Part shown: one piece after another, positions 7,901-14,387 of the stretch
How the letters are laid out: every line of letters begins with the position of its first letter
Position numbering within the stretch: position 1 is the stretch's first letter
Origin: Methanosarcinales archaeon
Lineage (GTDB): Archaea; Halobacteriota; Methanosarcinia; Methanosarcinales; Methanogasteraceae
Length of the DNA: 15,969 bases
Direction of reading: 5' to 3'
NCBI GenBank assembly: GCA_003661105.1
Contig: QMVM01000018.1
Span: forward strand, 1-15,969
Notes under the pieces: generated by a model
What the model was told of the DNA's origin: nothing
Databases searched by the model: none
Seen by the model: only the letters and a program-made list of their open reading frames with translations
Translations under genes and position numbers: made by a program

Positions 7901-9142
7901 ACCACGGACCTGTATGACAACAACCGGATATTCGGAGGTTTTAGTTGGGAATGGAGATACGAAGTCGGTGACTGGCGATTCTATTTCGTAGACATACCGG
8001 ATGGTGCCGATATCGGACCCGGGAGTAAATTGCTGATCGATGTGACCTGGGAGAATGTGCCAACAGACGTGGATGTGCATGTCCTGGGTCCGGCATCGGA
8101 TTCGTTCGCACCTGATCCCAGATATGGTCCTTATACGCTTGGTAGCTATGGCGGCAGTGCTGGCACCTACATGGGAAGCGGAAAGTTCCGGTTTGATACC
8201 ACCACCGGTGGAGCAGAGGAGATCATAAGCACGGATGTGAGTACGGGACTGCACGAGATCTTGTTGCACAACGTCCTTTACGCAGGACGGTCATTCTCAG
8301 AGAATATCAGTGGAAAAGTGGCAACCATATCCTTAGACCCGGCAGAAATGAGTCAGGCAGTACCGGCTGGAACGACAATGAGCCAAACATTCGAGTTCGT
8401 GTCCGGAATGGATCTTTCCGGACTCAGTGTGCAGGCGTACGGGCTGTCACAGCCACAGGAGTGTGTTAGCCAGTCGATCTTACAGGATGACCAGAATGAT
8501 CCGATGACCTCAAGCTGGACACGGGAATACACCGTATCCGGTGCCGGGCTAATCGAGGTGTCAACCACCAGTTCTGAGAGTATCGATGTAGACCTTTACC
8601 TGATACACGACTCCAACGACGATGGCACCCCTGAGGCGGGCGAAATACTTGCATCATCGACCGCACCTGCTGCAGATGAGTATATATCAGCCGTATTACC
8701 AGATGATGGACGATACTGGGTATTTGTGCATGGGTGGGGTGTACCGGGTGGGCAGTCAACCTTCGATTGCACTGTGAACGTGATCGATGGAACCGATCTG
8801 GCAGTTAGCGATCCTCCGGGTGGCGCCATATCGGCAGACACGCCATACGACATTACAGTGACGTATACTGCCCCTGATGCGGTAGGTGTGTATGATGGGC
8901 TGATATTCGTGGGACCGACGAATGCCCCTGCGGCATTGCGTGCGCCTGTGACTATTAAATCCAACATCAAAGGTGACCTCAACGACGATGAGCGCCTCAC
9001 CCCTGCAGATGCCGTAATCGCGCTTCGACTCGCAGCAAGCGGCGGCTGGGACGCGAATGCTGATGTCAGCGGCGACGGCAGCGTCACCTCGCTCGATGCG
9101 CTGATGATCCTGCAGGCGGCGGCAGGCGCAATCGATCTATAA
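4982..9142 (+). CDS. Secreted pyrolysin-like subtilase (S8) with C-terminal type I dockerin
   Basis: The 1386-residue protein begins with a Sec-type signal peptide (hydrophobic ITLALIVLL, cleavage probably after GAA). The S8 triad is Asp205 (VAVLDSGVD), His420 (DHGTLCASA) and Ser620 (GGTSLSAP), with oxyanion Asn530 (STGNGG). Asp and His are 215 residues apart, against about 30 in subtilisin; a long insert here is known from pyrolysin and tripeptidyl peptidase II, and includes an acidic, possibly calcium-binding segment (VYVDLDNDKDF). After the protease come beta-rich domains, another Asp-rich loop (DLDGDGIYWNDGNGDG), and a PPC-like domain (about 1185-1265). Residues 1331-1386 are a dockerin: two repeats, DLNDDERLTPADAVIALRLA and DVSGDGSVTSLDALMILQAA. 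Dockerins bind cohesins, so the enzyme is probably attached to a surface or secreted scaffold; no cohesin is in the window. It stands alone between a promoter and a terminator. Likely role: breakdown of external protein. Confidence 0.92.
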   Translation: MNINSTVITLALIVLLCGQDAGAAQMDMSEMHDAPLAKVDPKLIELASDENVVEPTKLADPRMQMMVSTIETMPTTDAIVITSGCYDLSGYMDVKATSESRVPGTYRTFGSLQVDSNLMHKLLKIASIKEVVAVNSLQPVDAPEPPDPDLAGKTRYEGAVKNRSYPARPSHAPEPDMWLAAMEHGAVNAWGNGFTGTGTKVAVLDSGVDFAHPDLQGTQARVDDPTSPYNGWPIAFDPYSMLYYLAYGGAAFPDIRSWYSNTSSTDVDLNTDGVLDTCGYVVTGIVSRSGVYHVGVHPDETLYEWWHFEYVTVLVVDSTTAGVYDTVYVDLDNDKDFTNEKACVRGDEISWKDNWNSTTALPGSDGYADLSGGMVYFIADGANPIPYSDVLAYQWGLPLTIPGNGDLVAFMGSLDFSQDHGTLCASAVAAQGRTGESSWNAGDGFVQGMAPDTTIIAVGNIYNALISDIYYFAVEGYDGMPGTGDEAQIVSCSFGYSDIVNDGWDFESRLIDRITTSYNPEATFTMSTGNGGFGYGTAASPLSPGVVSVGASTSYWDYEPVNDSAQYNWGDVIPFSNRGPNAIGQVEPDVVTVGSGAAGDIPLNQWGDGYTAWELWGGTSLSAPATAGELALVYDAYNQTNGVFPGSELARNLLMSGADNINYDVLQQGAGFTNADRATRIASEMGGLMVTPAFRTVGDYRGTEYEAFSGIISPGESDTLTLTVENHDLSGPVTATISDSVLERTGVWTTTIATDSTLEDGYQFTEPDYLIDITGEITDGTNLLKATSYIDFSAFDPDDDYEYDEVYRLLVYKWTDLDGDGIYWNDGNGDGVVQAGEVDRDSGYELNRFSYGYNYADITEVFLRDPDPELRGADGILLGLQHSVGNGSTAVNIQLEFYENADWTWVTESHNTLSLSAGESATFDATISIPADTNIGLYEGKILVSDGINETVVPVIVNVAADTTTFEFGGNTLTTDLYDNNRIFGGFSWEWRYEVGDWRFYFVDIPDGADIGPGSKLLIDVTWENVPTDVDVHVLGPASDSFAPDPRYGPYTLGSYGGSAGTYMGSGKFRFDTTTGGAEEIISTDVSTGLHEILLHNVLYAGRSFSENISGKVATISLDPAEMSQAVPAGTTMSQTFEFVSGMDLSGLSVQAYGLSQPQECVSQSILQDDQNDPMTSSWTREYTVSGAGLIEVSTTSSESIDVDLYLIHDSNDDGTPEAGEILASSTAPAADEYISAVLPDDGRYWVFVHGWGVPGGQSTFDCTVNVIDGTDLAVSDPPGGAISADTPYDITVTYTAPDAVGVYDGLIFVGPTNAPAALRAPVTIKSNIKGDLNDDERLTPADAVIALRLAASGGWDANADVSGDGSVTSLDALMILQAAAGAIDL

Positions 9143-9150
9143 GTAAAAGA

Positions 9151-9198
9151 GGGTGGTGTGAGGTGTGCGCACGGGACCTGCCACCCCACCGCCTTTTT
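9151..9198 (+). terminator. Hairpin plus T-run terminator of the subtilase gene
   Basis: GGTGGTGTGAGGT (9152-9164) pairs with ACCTGCCACCCCACC (9176-9190), about 12 pairs with one mismatch and a two-base bulge, followed by CCTTTTTAT. It begins nine bases after the stop codon. Confidence 0.65.
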
Positions 9199-9256
9199 AT
9201 GTCTTTCCGAATACCGACACGGTATAAAAATCCGAGTGTTTTCCGCAATTTACTCG

Positions 9257-9340
9257 ATTCGTGACATTCGATAAATTCGTGACAAAATCAGCACCAAGAG
9301 ATCACGAATAACAACGAATGACGCGAATTACACGAATTTG
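9257..9340. repeat. Small ATTCGTGAC / CACGAAT repeat cluster
   Basis: ATTCGTGAC occurs at 9257-9265 and 9275-9283 in direct order; its inverted form TCACGAAT is at 9302-9309, followed by AACGAAT, GCGAATT and CACGAATT at roughly ten-base steps up to 9338. Similar CGAATTACACGAATT runs occur between genes in many prokaryotes; no function is known to me. The rest of 9199-9482 holds a TATA-like GGTATAAAAA (9221-9230) but no gene I can support. Confidence 0.5.
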
Positions 9341-9482
9341 GTTGCCACAAAATCCAGTGATTTCACTGAAAGCATTCATGACCCTCCGGCTCACCCATGA
9401 GCATGAAAGTGTGACCTATTTTCGGAGCAATATTCCGATTGTGTCCCGAATACCTTTAAAATCCGATCGCGATTCTTAAGGC

Positions 9483-10064
9483 TCACTTCACCCGCGGCAT
9501 CGCTATGATCTCCCGTATCTGCATCTTAAAGAAACTGTTCGCATGTCCGGGTTTGATCACGCACGCGACATCCGCGCCTGTGCCGGTCCCGCCGATTGCA
9601 ATGACCTCGGAATCGTCACTGACAGGGATCATGCCCGAATCCGCAGCCATGATCGTGACCTCGACAGCGACCTTAAATCCTATCCCGAATAGACTCCTGA
9701 GGACGGCTGCGATGGTCTCAGCCCGGCTCGCTCCGCCGACTTTGTCAGTGAATGACCGCTCCACCCCTGATAATGGGTGCGTCTGTGTAAAGACAGTTGC
9801 ACCCATCTCTTCCAGAGTTTTGAGGTTACTCTCCTCAAATAGCCATTTTCCTTCCTCTCTCGCGCCGTAATGCAGCGTTGCAACAATCGTCTTGATGCCT
9901 GTGCCTTCTGCTGCTTTCGCAACCTTGATACCGGTCGATCCTGTGGTGCTTGCAACCACTATGTGCTTGATTCCGAGTTCGACTGCCCGCTCTACCGCAG
10001 CCCGCACGGTCTCATCAGTGTTAGCAGCACCCGGTTCTTTGAAGTATGTGATATCTTTTCTCAT
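9483..10064 (-). CDS. Pyruvate kinase alpha/beta (C-terminal) domain-like protein
   Basis: The 193-residue protein resembles the stand-alone archaeal proteins related to the C-terminal domain of pyruvate kinase. Seen: HIVVASTTGSTGIKVAKA (the nucleotide- or effector-binding loop of that fold), ATLHYG, THPLSGVERS, VEVTIMAADSGMIPV, IAIGGTGTGAD and the ending EIIAMPR. It lacks the pyruvate kinase barrel, so it is not a pyruvate kinase; its role is unknown. The frame stays open upstream to 10145, but ATG 10064 has GAGG nine bases before it and gives the usual N-terminus (MRKDITYFKEPG). It lies 81 bases downstream of tRNA-Gly on the same strand and could share its transcript, as no separate TATA box is obvious in that gap. 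Confidence 0.82.
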   Translation of the reverse strand: MRKDITYFKEPGAANTDETVRAAVERAVELGIKHIVVASTTGSTGIKVAKAAEGTGIKTIVATLHYGAREEGKWLFEESNLKTLEEMGATVFTQTHPLSGVERSFTDKVGGASRAETIAAVLRSLFGIGFKVAVEVTIMAADSGMIPVSDDSEVIAIGGTGTGADVACVIKPGHANSFFKMQIREIIAMPRVK

Positions 10065-10145
10065 GTTAACGCCTCTGGTGTCGATCCGGTGGTTTAGAAC
10101 TCCCACTGCCGGATTACCGCCACCGATAGTGTTGATCTGACCCAT

Positions 10146-10215
10146 GCGGCTGCCGGGATTCGAACCCGGGTTATAAGCTTGGGAAGCTCATGTCATACCA
10201 CTAAACTACAGCCGC
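10146..10215 (-). tRNA. tRNA-Gly (anticodon CCC)
   Basis: On the minus strand the acceptor arms GCGGCTG and CAGCCGC pair perfectly. The T arm is CCGGG-TTCGAAT-CCCGG. The anticodon arm is TGAGC-TTCCCAA-GCTTA, giving anticodon CCC, which reads GGG (glycine). The D arm begins GTTTAGTGGTA. It is 70 bases without an encoded CCA and I see no intron. Confidence 0.96.
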
Positions 10216-10242
10216 AGCCACAACATATCATCCGGGTGGCAT

Positions 10243-10258
10243 CTCTTATATCTTTTGG
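10243..10258 (-). promoter_or_regulatory. TATA box for tRNA-Gly, possibly bidirectional with purC
   Basis: On the minus strand CCAAAAGATATAAGAG is centred about 34 bases before the tRNA 5' end, suitable for the tRNA promoter. The same site reads CTCTTATATC on the plus strand and could serve purC, whose ATG is at 10312. A second possible purC box, AAAAGGTTAAACC (about 10276-10288), would give a leaderless purC transcript. Confidence 0.5.
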
Positions 10259-10311
10259 CATTGCAGGGCTCCCGGAAAAGGTTAAACCATCCGCGGCTCC
10301 AAGATAATATC

Positions 10312-11058
10312 ATGACAACGACCACCAGAGAGCGGGCAGGTAAATCAAAAGACATTATTAAAAATGATGGAAAGACGTTCTTTGAGTTCACAGATCGCAT
10401 AACCGCATTCAATGGGCTGAAGAAGGATGAATACCCGGACAAAGGCGAGGTCTGCTGTAGATTGTCCACGTACTGGTTCGAGATTTTGGAAAGAGAGGGG
10501 ATACCGACGCACTTTCGCGCCTTTGTCCCGCCAAACGTCATGGAAGTCGAATATCTCGAGATCATCCCGATCGAGGTGATCTGGCGCAATTTTGTCGCAG
10601 GGTCGCTGCTGAAACGCTATGAAGGCGGCGAAACTCCCGGAGCGGGCATTGAGCCGAGACTGGGCGCAAGGATACCCGGTGGGATATGTGAGTTCACAAC
10701 CAAGTTTGAGGCGATCGATCGGTTGATCGATCGGCAGGAGATTCTGGATAACAGGTGGCTTACACGCGAGGAACTGGACTTGATCAGGGAATTCACACGA
10801 CGGGTGAACGATATCATGAACGAGCATCTCCTCGAAAAAGGCATCCTCCTTGCGGACTTCAAGATCGAGTTTGGGAAGAACCTTGCAGGCGAGATCCTGC
10901 TTGCCGATGAGGTTGGAACTCCGGATGGCTGCAGGTTCTGGGACGCGGGTTCATACGTTGAGGGCAAGATCGAGAGTCTTGACAAGGACGTATACCGGTA
11001 TGAGAAAGGTGATCTTTCGGATGCTTACGCAACAATTATGCAAAGAATCTGCGGATAA
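10312..11058 (+). CDS. purC: SAICAR synthetase (purine synthesis)
   Basis: PurC condenses CAIR with aspartate using ATP, a late step of IMP synthesis. The 248-residue protein shows the family blocks: ERAGKSKDI near the start, FTDRITAFNG, the FVPPNVMEVEYLEIIPIEVIWRN region (cut here in two families' terms as RAFVPP and EVIWRN), AGSLLKRY, then EKGILLADFKIEFG and LADEVGTPDGCRFWD near the end, which holds the substrate and metal-binding residues. The frame is open up to 10255, but ATG 10312 gives the standard length and N-terminus. No clear Shine-Dalgarno site precedes it, in keeping with a leaderless transcript. tsr3 starts seven bases after its stop, so the two are probably co-transcribed. Confidence 0.94.
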   Translation: MTTTTRERAGKSKDIIKNDGKTFFEFTDRITAFNGLKKDEYPDKGEVCCRLSTYWFEILEREGIPTHFRAFVPPNVMEVEYLEIIPIEVIWRNFVAGSLLKRYEGGETPGAGIEPRLGARIPGGICEFTTKFEAIDRLIDRQEILDNRWLTREELDLIREFTRRVNDIMNEHLLEKGILLADFKIEFGKNLAGEILLADEVGTPDGCRFWDAGSYVEGKIESLDKDVYRYEKGDLSDAYATIMQRICG

Positions 11059-11065
11059 TGCGATT

Positions 11066-11554
11066 ATGCTCCCTCTGTACCTGTATCATGCAAACCAGTG
11101 CGATCCAAAGAAGTGTACTGGCAAAAAACTGCTCAAGTTCGGGTTGGCGCAGAAGAAGAACCCCTCGAAACTTCCGTATAGCTCGATACTGCTAAACCCA
11201 TTCTCAGAGAGGGCGCTTGCCCCCAACGATGTGTGCACAGGCATTTCTGCGCTGGATTGTTCATGGGCAGATGCGGAACTGGTTTTTGGAAAACTTCGCC
11301 GCATGAAACAGCGATCGCTCCCATACCTTGTCGCTGCAAACCCGGTAAACTTTGGAAAGCCGTTTAAGCTAACGACTGTCGAGGCATTCGCTGCCGCCCT
11401 GCATATCCTCGGCGAAGATGAGCAGGCATCCCTGATACTTGGAAAGTTTAACTGGGGACACACGTTCCTGGAACTGAACTGTGAGCTATTGGAAGCGTAT
11501 GCCTGTGCGAAGGACAGTTCAGAGATCATAGCGATTCAGAGTGAGTATCTCTGA
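11066..11554 (+). CDS. tsr3: Tsr3-family rRNA aminocarboxypropyltransferase (DUF367)
   Basis: Tsr3 moves the 3-amino-3-carboxypropyl group of S-adenosylmethionine to a modified uridine of small-subunit rRNA; the family occurs in eukaryotes and archaea. The 162-residue protein has the expected blocks in order: HANQCDPKKCTGKKL near the N-terminus, NPFSERALAPND, ALDCSWADAE, and LPYLVAANPVNFGKPFKLTT followed by EAFAAALHILG. The frame is open upstream within purC to 10850, but ATG 11066, seven bases after the purC stop, starts at the family's N-terminus (MLPLYLYH). The upstream GCGGAT is a weak ribosome site, so translation may be coupled to purC. The purine link may be only positional. Confidence 0.92.
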   Translation: MLPLYLYHANQCDPKKCTGKKLLKFGLAQKKNPSKLPYSSILLNPFSERALAPNDVCTGISALDCSWADAELVFGKLRRMKQRSLPYLVAANPVNFGKPFKLTTVEAFAAALHILGEDEQASLILGKFNWGHTFLELNCELLEAYACAKDSSEIIAIQSEYL

Positions 11555-11559
11555 AAGTT

Positions 11560-11630
11560 TTAGTCTTTGTGGGGTTACGGATAGAGCTCTGGTTTCCTGG
11601 CACATAAGGAAACAAAAGACTAATGTAACC
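11560..11630 (+). promoter_or_regulatory. Structured spacer between tsr3 and NAD kinase
   Basis: Three complementary pairs lie in this spacer. TTAGTCTTTGT (11560-11570) pairs with ACAAAAGACTAA (11612-11623) with one bulge. GTTTCCT (11592-11598) pairs with AGGAAAC (11607-11613). GGTTAC (11573-11578) pairs with GTAACC (11625-11630), which crosses the first pairing, so the two would compete or form a pseudoknot. It may be a terminator region of tsr3 or the leader of the NAD kinase gene; no known riboswitch is recognised. Confidence 0.4.
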
Positions 11631-11659
11631 GCCCGCCCCATGCGCACTCGAGGTGTTTT

Positions 11660-12502
11660 ATGAGCGATATTACCGTAGCCGTAAAGCGGGTTGGACTCGT
11701 CTCCCGGTACGATGAACCCGGCGCAATCAGACTGGCGGAACTCATATCCCGCCATCTCGAATCGAAATCCGGAATCGAGGAGGTCGTATTCGAGACGGAC
11801 ACCGCATCCGGGATCGGAACCCGGGGAAACGGTGTTCCGATCGAGGAGCTGGATACTGATCTGCTGATCATCGTCGGAGGCGACGGCACGATCCTGCGCA
11901 CCATCCAGAAACTTGAAGGACAGATACCGATTCTCGGAATTAATTTCGGCAGGGTCGGCTTCCTCGCTGATGTCACGCCTGAAAATGCGCTTTCCATGAT
12001 CGATGAGGTTCTTACCAATCTTACGGTCGAGGCGCGGATGCGGCTTACGATCCACATCAATGGAGACACGCTCCCTCATGCGACCAATGAAGCCGTGATC
12101 GTCACGACGCGCCCTGCCAAGATGTTTGCGTTCCGGATTCTTGTGGATGGCCACGAACTCGACTGCCTGCGTGCGGATGGCATCGTCTTTGCGACGCCAA
12201 CCGGCTCCACCGCTTATGCGATGAGCGCAGGAGGTCCGATCGTCGATCCGAAGGTGGGCGGCATCGTTATCGTGCCGCTTGCGCCGTACAAGCTCTCATC
12301 GAGACCGTGGGTAGTATCTGCCGATAGCCGGATCACTGTTGAGCCGATCGCAGCGTTTAAGGATGCTGCTATCGTCCTCGACGGACACCACACCCAGCCG
12401 GTGCGGGCTGGTGATCGCATCACTATCACGCGGGCGGATGAGCCCGCGCTCTTCGCGAGGACCGGGTGGCGGTTTTACGAGAAGGTGCGGAGCAAGCTGT
12501 AA
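11660..12502 (+). CDS. nadK: NAD kinase
   Basis: NAD kinase phosphorylates NAD to NADP with ATP or polyphosphate and is the only route to NADP. The 280-residue protein has GGDGT (residues 73-77, with Asp75 catalytic), GINFGRVGFL, the NE pair (Asn143, Glu144) in PHATNEAV, LRADGIVFATPTGSTAYAMS and AGGPIVDP, and the C-terminal VLDGHH block. A good ribosome site, GAGGTG (11650-11655), lies four bases before ATG 11660. Its N-terminus is divergent, as usual for archaea. A roughly 94% identical partial copy of its 3' third is at 15696-15969. No strong terminator follows. Confidence 0.95.
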   Translation: MSDITVAVKRVGLVSRYDEPGAIRLAELISRHLESKSGIEEVVFETDTASGIGTRGNGVPIEELDTDLLIIVGGDGTILRTIQKLEGQIPILGINFGRVGFLADVTPENALSMIDEVLTNLTVEARMRLTIHINGDTLPHATNEAVIVTTRPAKMFAFRILVDGHELDCLRADGIVFATPTGSTAYAMSAGGPIVDPKVGGIVIVPLAPYKLSSRPWVVSADSRITVEPIAAFKDAAIVLDGHHTQPVRAGDRITITRADEPALFARTGWRFYEKVRSKL

Positions 12503-12930
12503 AGCAGCAGGGGCAGATGCGCGGATGTGCACAGGTTTTTGAGGGGGTCCAGCAGTTCCAGTTGTGACTGTAAACGCATGCAACCGAAGTGTTATTTCTT
12601 TATACTTTCGTAAACATATATGTACAATCTTGAGTAAAAACTTCGGAAGTATCTGAACGTTGACGTGCTATTCAGCCCCATCCATTCTGGTTTTGAGAAA
12701 ATAAAAGATCATCGGGCAGAAAACACCAAGATCGCCCTAACCGATACACTCATGTAGGTTTTTGCCATGTTTTCCCTCAGAGATCCTTCTTTACTCACAG
12801 AATCTCTCTTCAACCTTTCGATTTTGCCGTTCTTCTGTCCTTCTCTTATCCTCGCCTCTTCCCCATCCCCCGCATCCAGTCAGATCTCAGAATTTGAATA
12901 TGACCTCGGACACAGAAGAACTGATGATAG
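12503..12930. other. Gene-poor stretch after NAD kinase
   Basis: No convincing protein gene is seen on either strand. Features: T5 at 12536-12540; an inverted repeat CCGAAGT (12584-12590) and ACTTCGG (12640-12646) that flanks a TATA-like CTTTATACT (about 12599-12607) and the palindrome ACATATATGT (12614-12623); and a C/T-rich stretch from about 12770 to 12870. A transcript could start near 12630, but nothing coding follows closely, so a small RNA or a decayed gene is possible. Confidence 0.4.
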
Positions 12931-12935
12931 GTAAA

Positions 12936-12945
12936 CGTTATATCT
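12936..12945 (+). promoter_or_regulatory. TATA box of the TumE-type toxin-antitoxin pair
   Basis: CGTTATATCT is centred about 43 bases before ATG 12983, giving a leader of some 15 bases with AGGTG (12972-12976) as the ribosome site. Confidence 0.45.
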
Positions 12946-12982
12946 ATGACGAAACACTGTTTTTTATTGGCAGGTGTTATGT

Positions 12983-13300
12983 ATGGAAACCATAACGATC
13001 CCAAAGGAGGTCGGGAGTCCCATCTCAAGTCTGGTGCACCACGGTTTATTCGAGAATGAAAGATCGGCTATCGTAAACATAGTACACGATTTGAGTTTGT
13101 CCAAAATGAAAGAATATGGAAGGGCTATGCGGAGATTCGAGACAAAATATGGTGTTATTTTTGAAGATTTTGAACAGCAACTCAATTCATCTGATAAGGA
13201 AGATTTTGGAAGATGGGATGACTACATTGAATGGAAGGCATACTCCAGAGCATATCATTACTGGAAATCCGCCCATGCAGAGTTGTCCCGATGCTTGTAG
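12983..13300 (+). CDS. Putative antitoxin of a TumE-type pair
   Basis: This 105-residue, mostly helical protein begins METITIPKEVGSPIS, then LFENERSAIVNIVHDLSLSK, and is rich in charged and aromatic residues towards the end (DDYIEWKAYSRAYHYWKSAH). The start part looks like a short DNA-binding N-terminus of antitoxins (a beta strand followed by helices); I do not recognise a named family. It is called an antitoxin mainly because it precedes a TumE-like gene and overlaps it by 10 bases, the usual order and coupling in such pairs. AGGTG lies six bases before ATG 12983; GTG 12974 is possible but worse. If real, it would repress its own promoter, alone or with the toxin. Confidence 0.65.
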   Translation: METITIPKEVGSPISSLVHHGLFENERSAIVNIVHDLSLSKMKEYGRAMRRFETKYGVIFEDFEQQLNSSDKEDFGRWDDYIEWKAYSRAYHYWKSAHAELSRCL

Positions 13301-13641
13301 TCAGAACGATAACGATTTTAAGAAGTCATAGTAGTGTCGTTGAACTTCGTATTACAAAAACTCTGGTCGAGCCTGATATTGAACTGATCAAAGCGAATAC
13401 AACCCTGAAAGACAGGTCCGTTTTATACGTATCAGAAGTTGCCGGAGCGGGCTTTCGAGATTATTCGTATCACGGGAAGAAGGGCGATAAATTGATAAAA
13501 CGATGGGACAATTCCCCTCACCACAAAGAACTGCCCAATTTTCCACACCATACCCACAAGGGGGCAAATATCCTTTCCAGACCTGCTGTAAATTTGACCG
13601 ATGTTCTTGCATGTATCGAGACTGAGCTGGAGAGATTATAA
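13291..13641 (+). CDS. TumE-family toxin (DUF6516)
   Basis: The 116-residue protein has the family pattern: SSVVELRITKTL near the start, then YSYHGKKGDKLIKRWDNSPH, then FPHHTHKG and a C-terminal helix LTDVLACIETEL. In the TumE/DUF6516 family the H-rich RWDN..HH and FPHH blocks are the conserved core. TumE proteins are toxins of type II-like pairs in bacteria and archaea; the exact target is not settled. The ATG at 13291 overlaps the end of the antitoxin by 10 bases; the open frame extends upstream inside the antitoxin but the N-terminus fits from 13291. All the core residues look intact, so the pair may be active. Confidence 0.82.
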   Translation: MLVVRTITILRSHSSVVELRITKTLVEPDIELIKANTTLKDRSVLYVSEVAGAGFRDYSYHGKKGDKLIKRWDNSPHHKELPNFPHHTHKGANILSRPAVNLTDVLACIETELERL

Positions 13642-13907
13642 GTATAGTTCACTAAGAATAGTATTGTTTTGTTATCCTTGTGGATTTTTCGCGCCCCCCT
13701 GCGGCGAGCATAAGTGGCGCCTGCACACTGATCACAAGATAGTGCAGGTTGTCCATAATCTCATCAAGAAAGCCCCTTCGGGGCAAAATTGAAGTGTGAT
13801 GTTTTTCTCATCATGCATCTAATTTCAGCAGCAAGATACACAAATGCGTTTATACTTTCCTATACGTTGAATAAGACGCAACGCATGCAGCAATCAACCT
13901 TCCGTGA
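13642..13907. other. Intergenic stretch with hairpins
   Basis: No gene is supported. There are three inverted repeats: CCTGCAC (13720-13726) with GTGCAGG (13742-13748); the compact GCCCC-TTC-GGGGC (13772-13784), followed by AAAATTG and a T5 at 13802-13806; and ATGCGTT (13844-13850) with AACGCAT (13880-13886), which encloses a TATA-like TTTATACT. The middle hairpin with its downstream T-run could end the toxin transcript. Confidence 0.4.
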
Positions 13908-14312
13908 TCACTTCGGGCGATGTGCCGGATGATACTTCTTGATCATCCCATTATCGATTCGCGTCAACTAAGCCTCCGGAATCTCCGCGAGCGGATTCCA
14001 CCCAGTCTCAAGCGTCGTCTTGATGTCCCGGTCCTCATCCTTGCCCTGCCTGACAAACTGATACTCAAATATGTCAGCAAACTCTGGAGAACTTCCGATC
14101 ACGCTCAGAGAGCGCCTCCTTACCGACAATCGCAACAATACCCCGGAGATCGTTTCCTTCGGCATAACCCGCACATATCTGATCAGATACTGCCTTGTGA
14201 TCCTCTCTTGTCCTGTCCTCGCATACCCCCGAGTTCGATCAGTCGTGAAAGCGATGGCAGCACGTTGACCTGTGGGTAGATTCCCTTCTGCGCGTATTGC
14301 ACAGAGTCTCTC
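13908..14312 (-). pseudogene. atpB: 3' fragment of A-type ATP synthase subunit B gene
   Basis: On the minus strand the C-terminal third of AtpB (the regulatory, nucleotide-binding B subunit of the archaeal ATP synthase) is readable in three pieces. Piece one has QKGIYPQVNVLPSLSRL; piece two, in the next frame, has REDHKAVSDQ, GYAEGNDLRG and VAIVGKEALSERDRK; piece three, shifted again, has EFADIFEYQFVRQGKDEDRD and GWNPLAEIPEA, then an in-frame TAG (13968-13970), then LTRIDNGMIKKYHP to a final TGA at 13908. Both shifts equal one extra base (near 14220 and 14115). The TAG replaces a codon that is Glu or similar in relatives. Upstream of about 14310 the similarity ends, so the first two thirds are absent. 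It is a relic of a duplicated or captured gene, not a working subunit. Confidence 0.85.
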
Positions 14313-14387
14313 AAAAGAGTAAACGAATGTTTAATGATGAACGGCACTCAAATGAATATCGCATCAATGTCAGCAGAAGCAAAAACG

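Noticed and set aside
9257..9340. CRISPR-like array
   Set aside because: Units are about eight or nine bases with no regular spacers and no cas genes nearby.
10065..10145. Upstream start for the pyruvate-kinase-tail protein
   Set aside because: It directly abuts the tRNA 3' end, lacks a ribosome site and adds 27 residues not seen in the family.
10146..10215. Integration site at the tRNA-Gly gene
   Set aside because: No integrase gene and no repeat of the tRNA 3' end is seen in the window.
10850..11065. Start of Tsr3 inside purC
   Set aside because: The added residues are Arg/Ser-rich out-of-frame purC sequence; the conserved domain begins at 11066.
12762..12995. Plus-strand frame of 77 residues before the TumE-type pair
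   Set aside because: Low-complexity Ser/Pro-rich content, no ribosome site, no recognisable domain, and it overlaps the antitoxin start.
13601..13792. Plus-strand frame of 63 residues overlapping the end of the toxin gene
   Set aside because: It covers hairpin sequences and has no ribosome site or domain.
13920..14279. Plus-strand frame of 119 residues
   Set aside because: It is antisense to the atpB relic, whose similarity explains the sequence.
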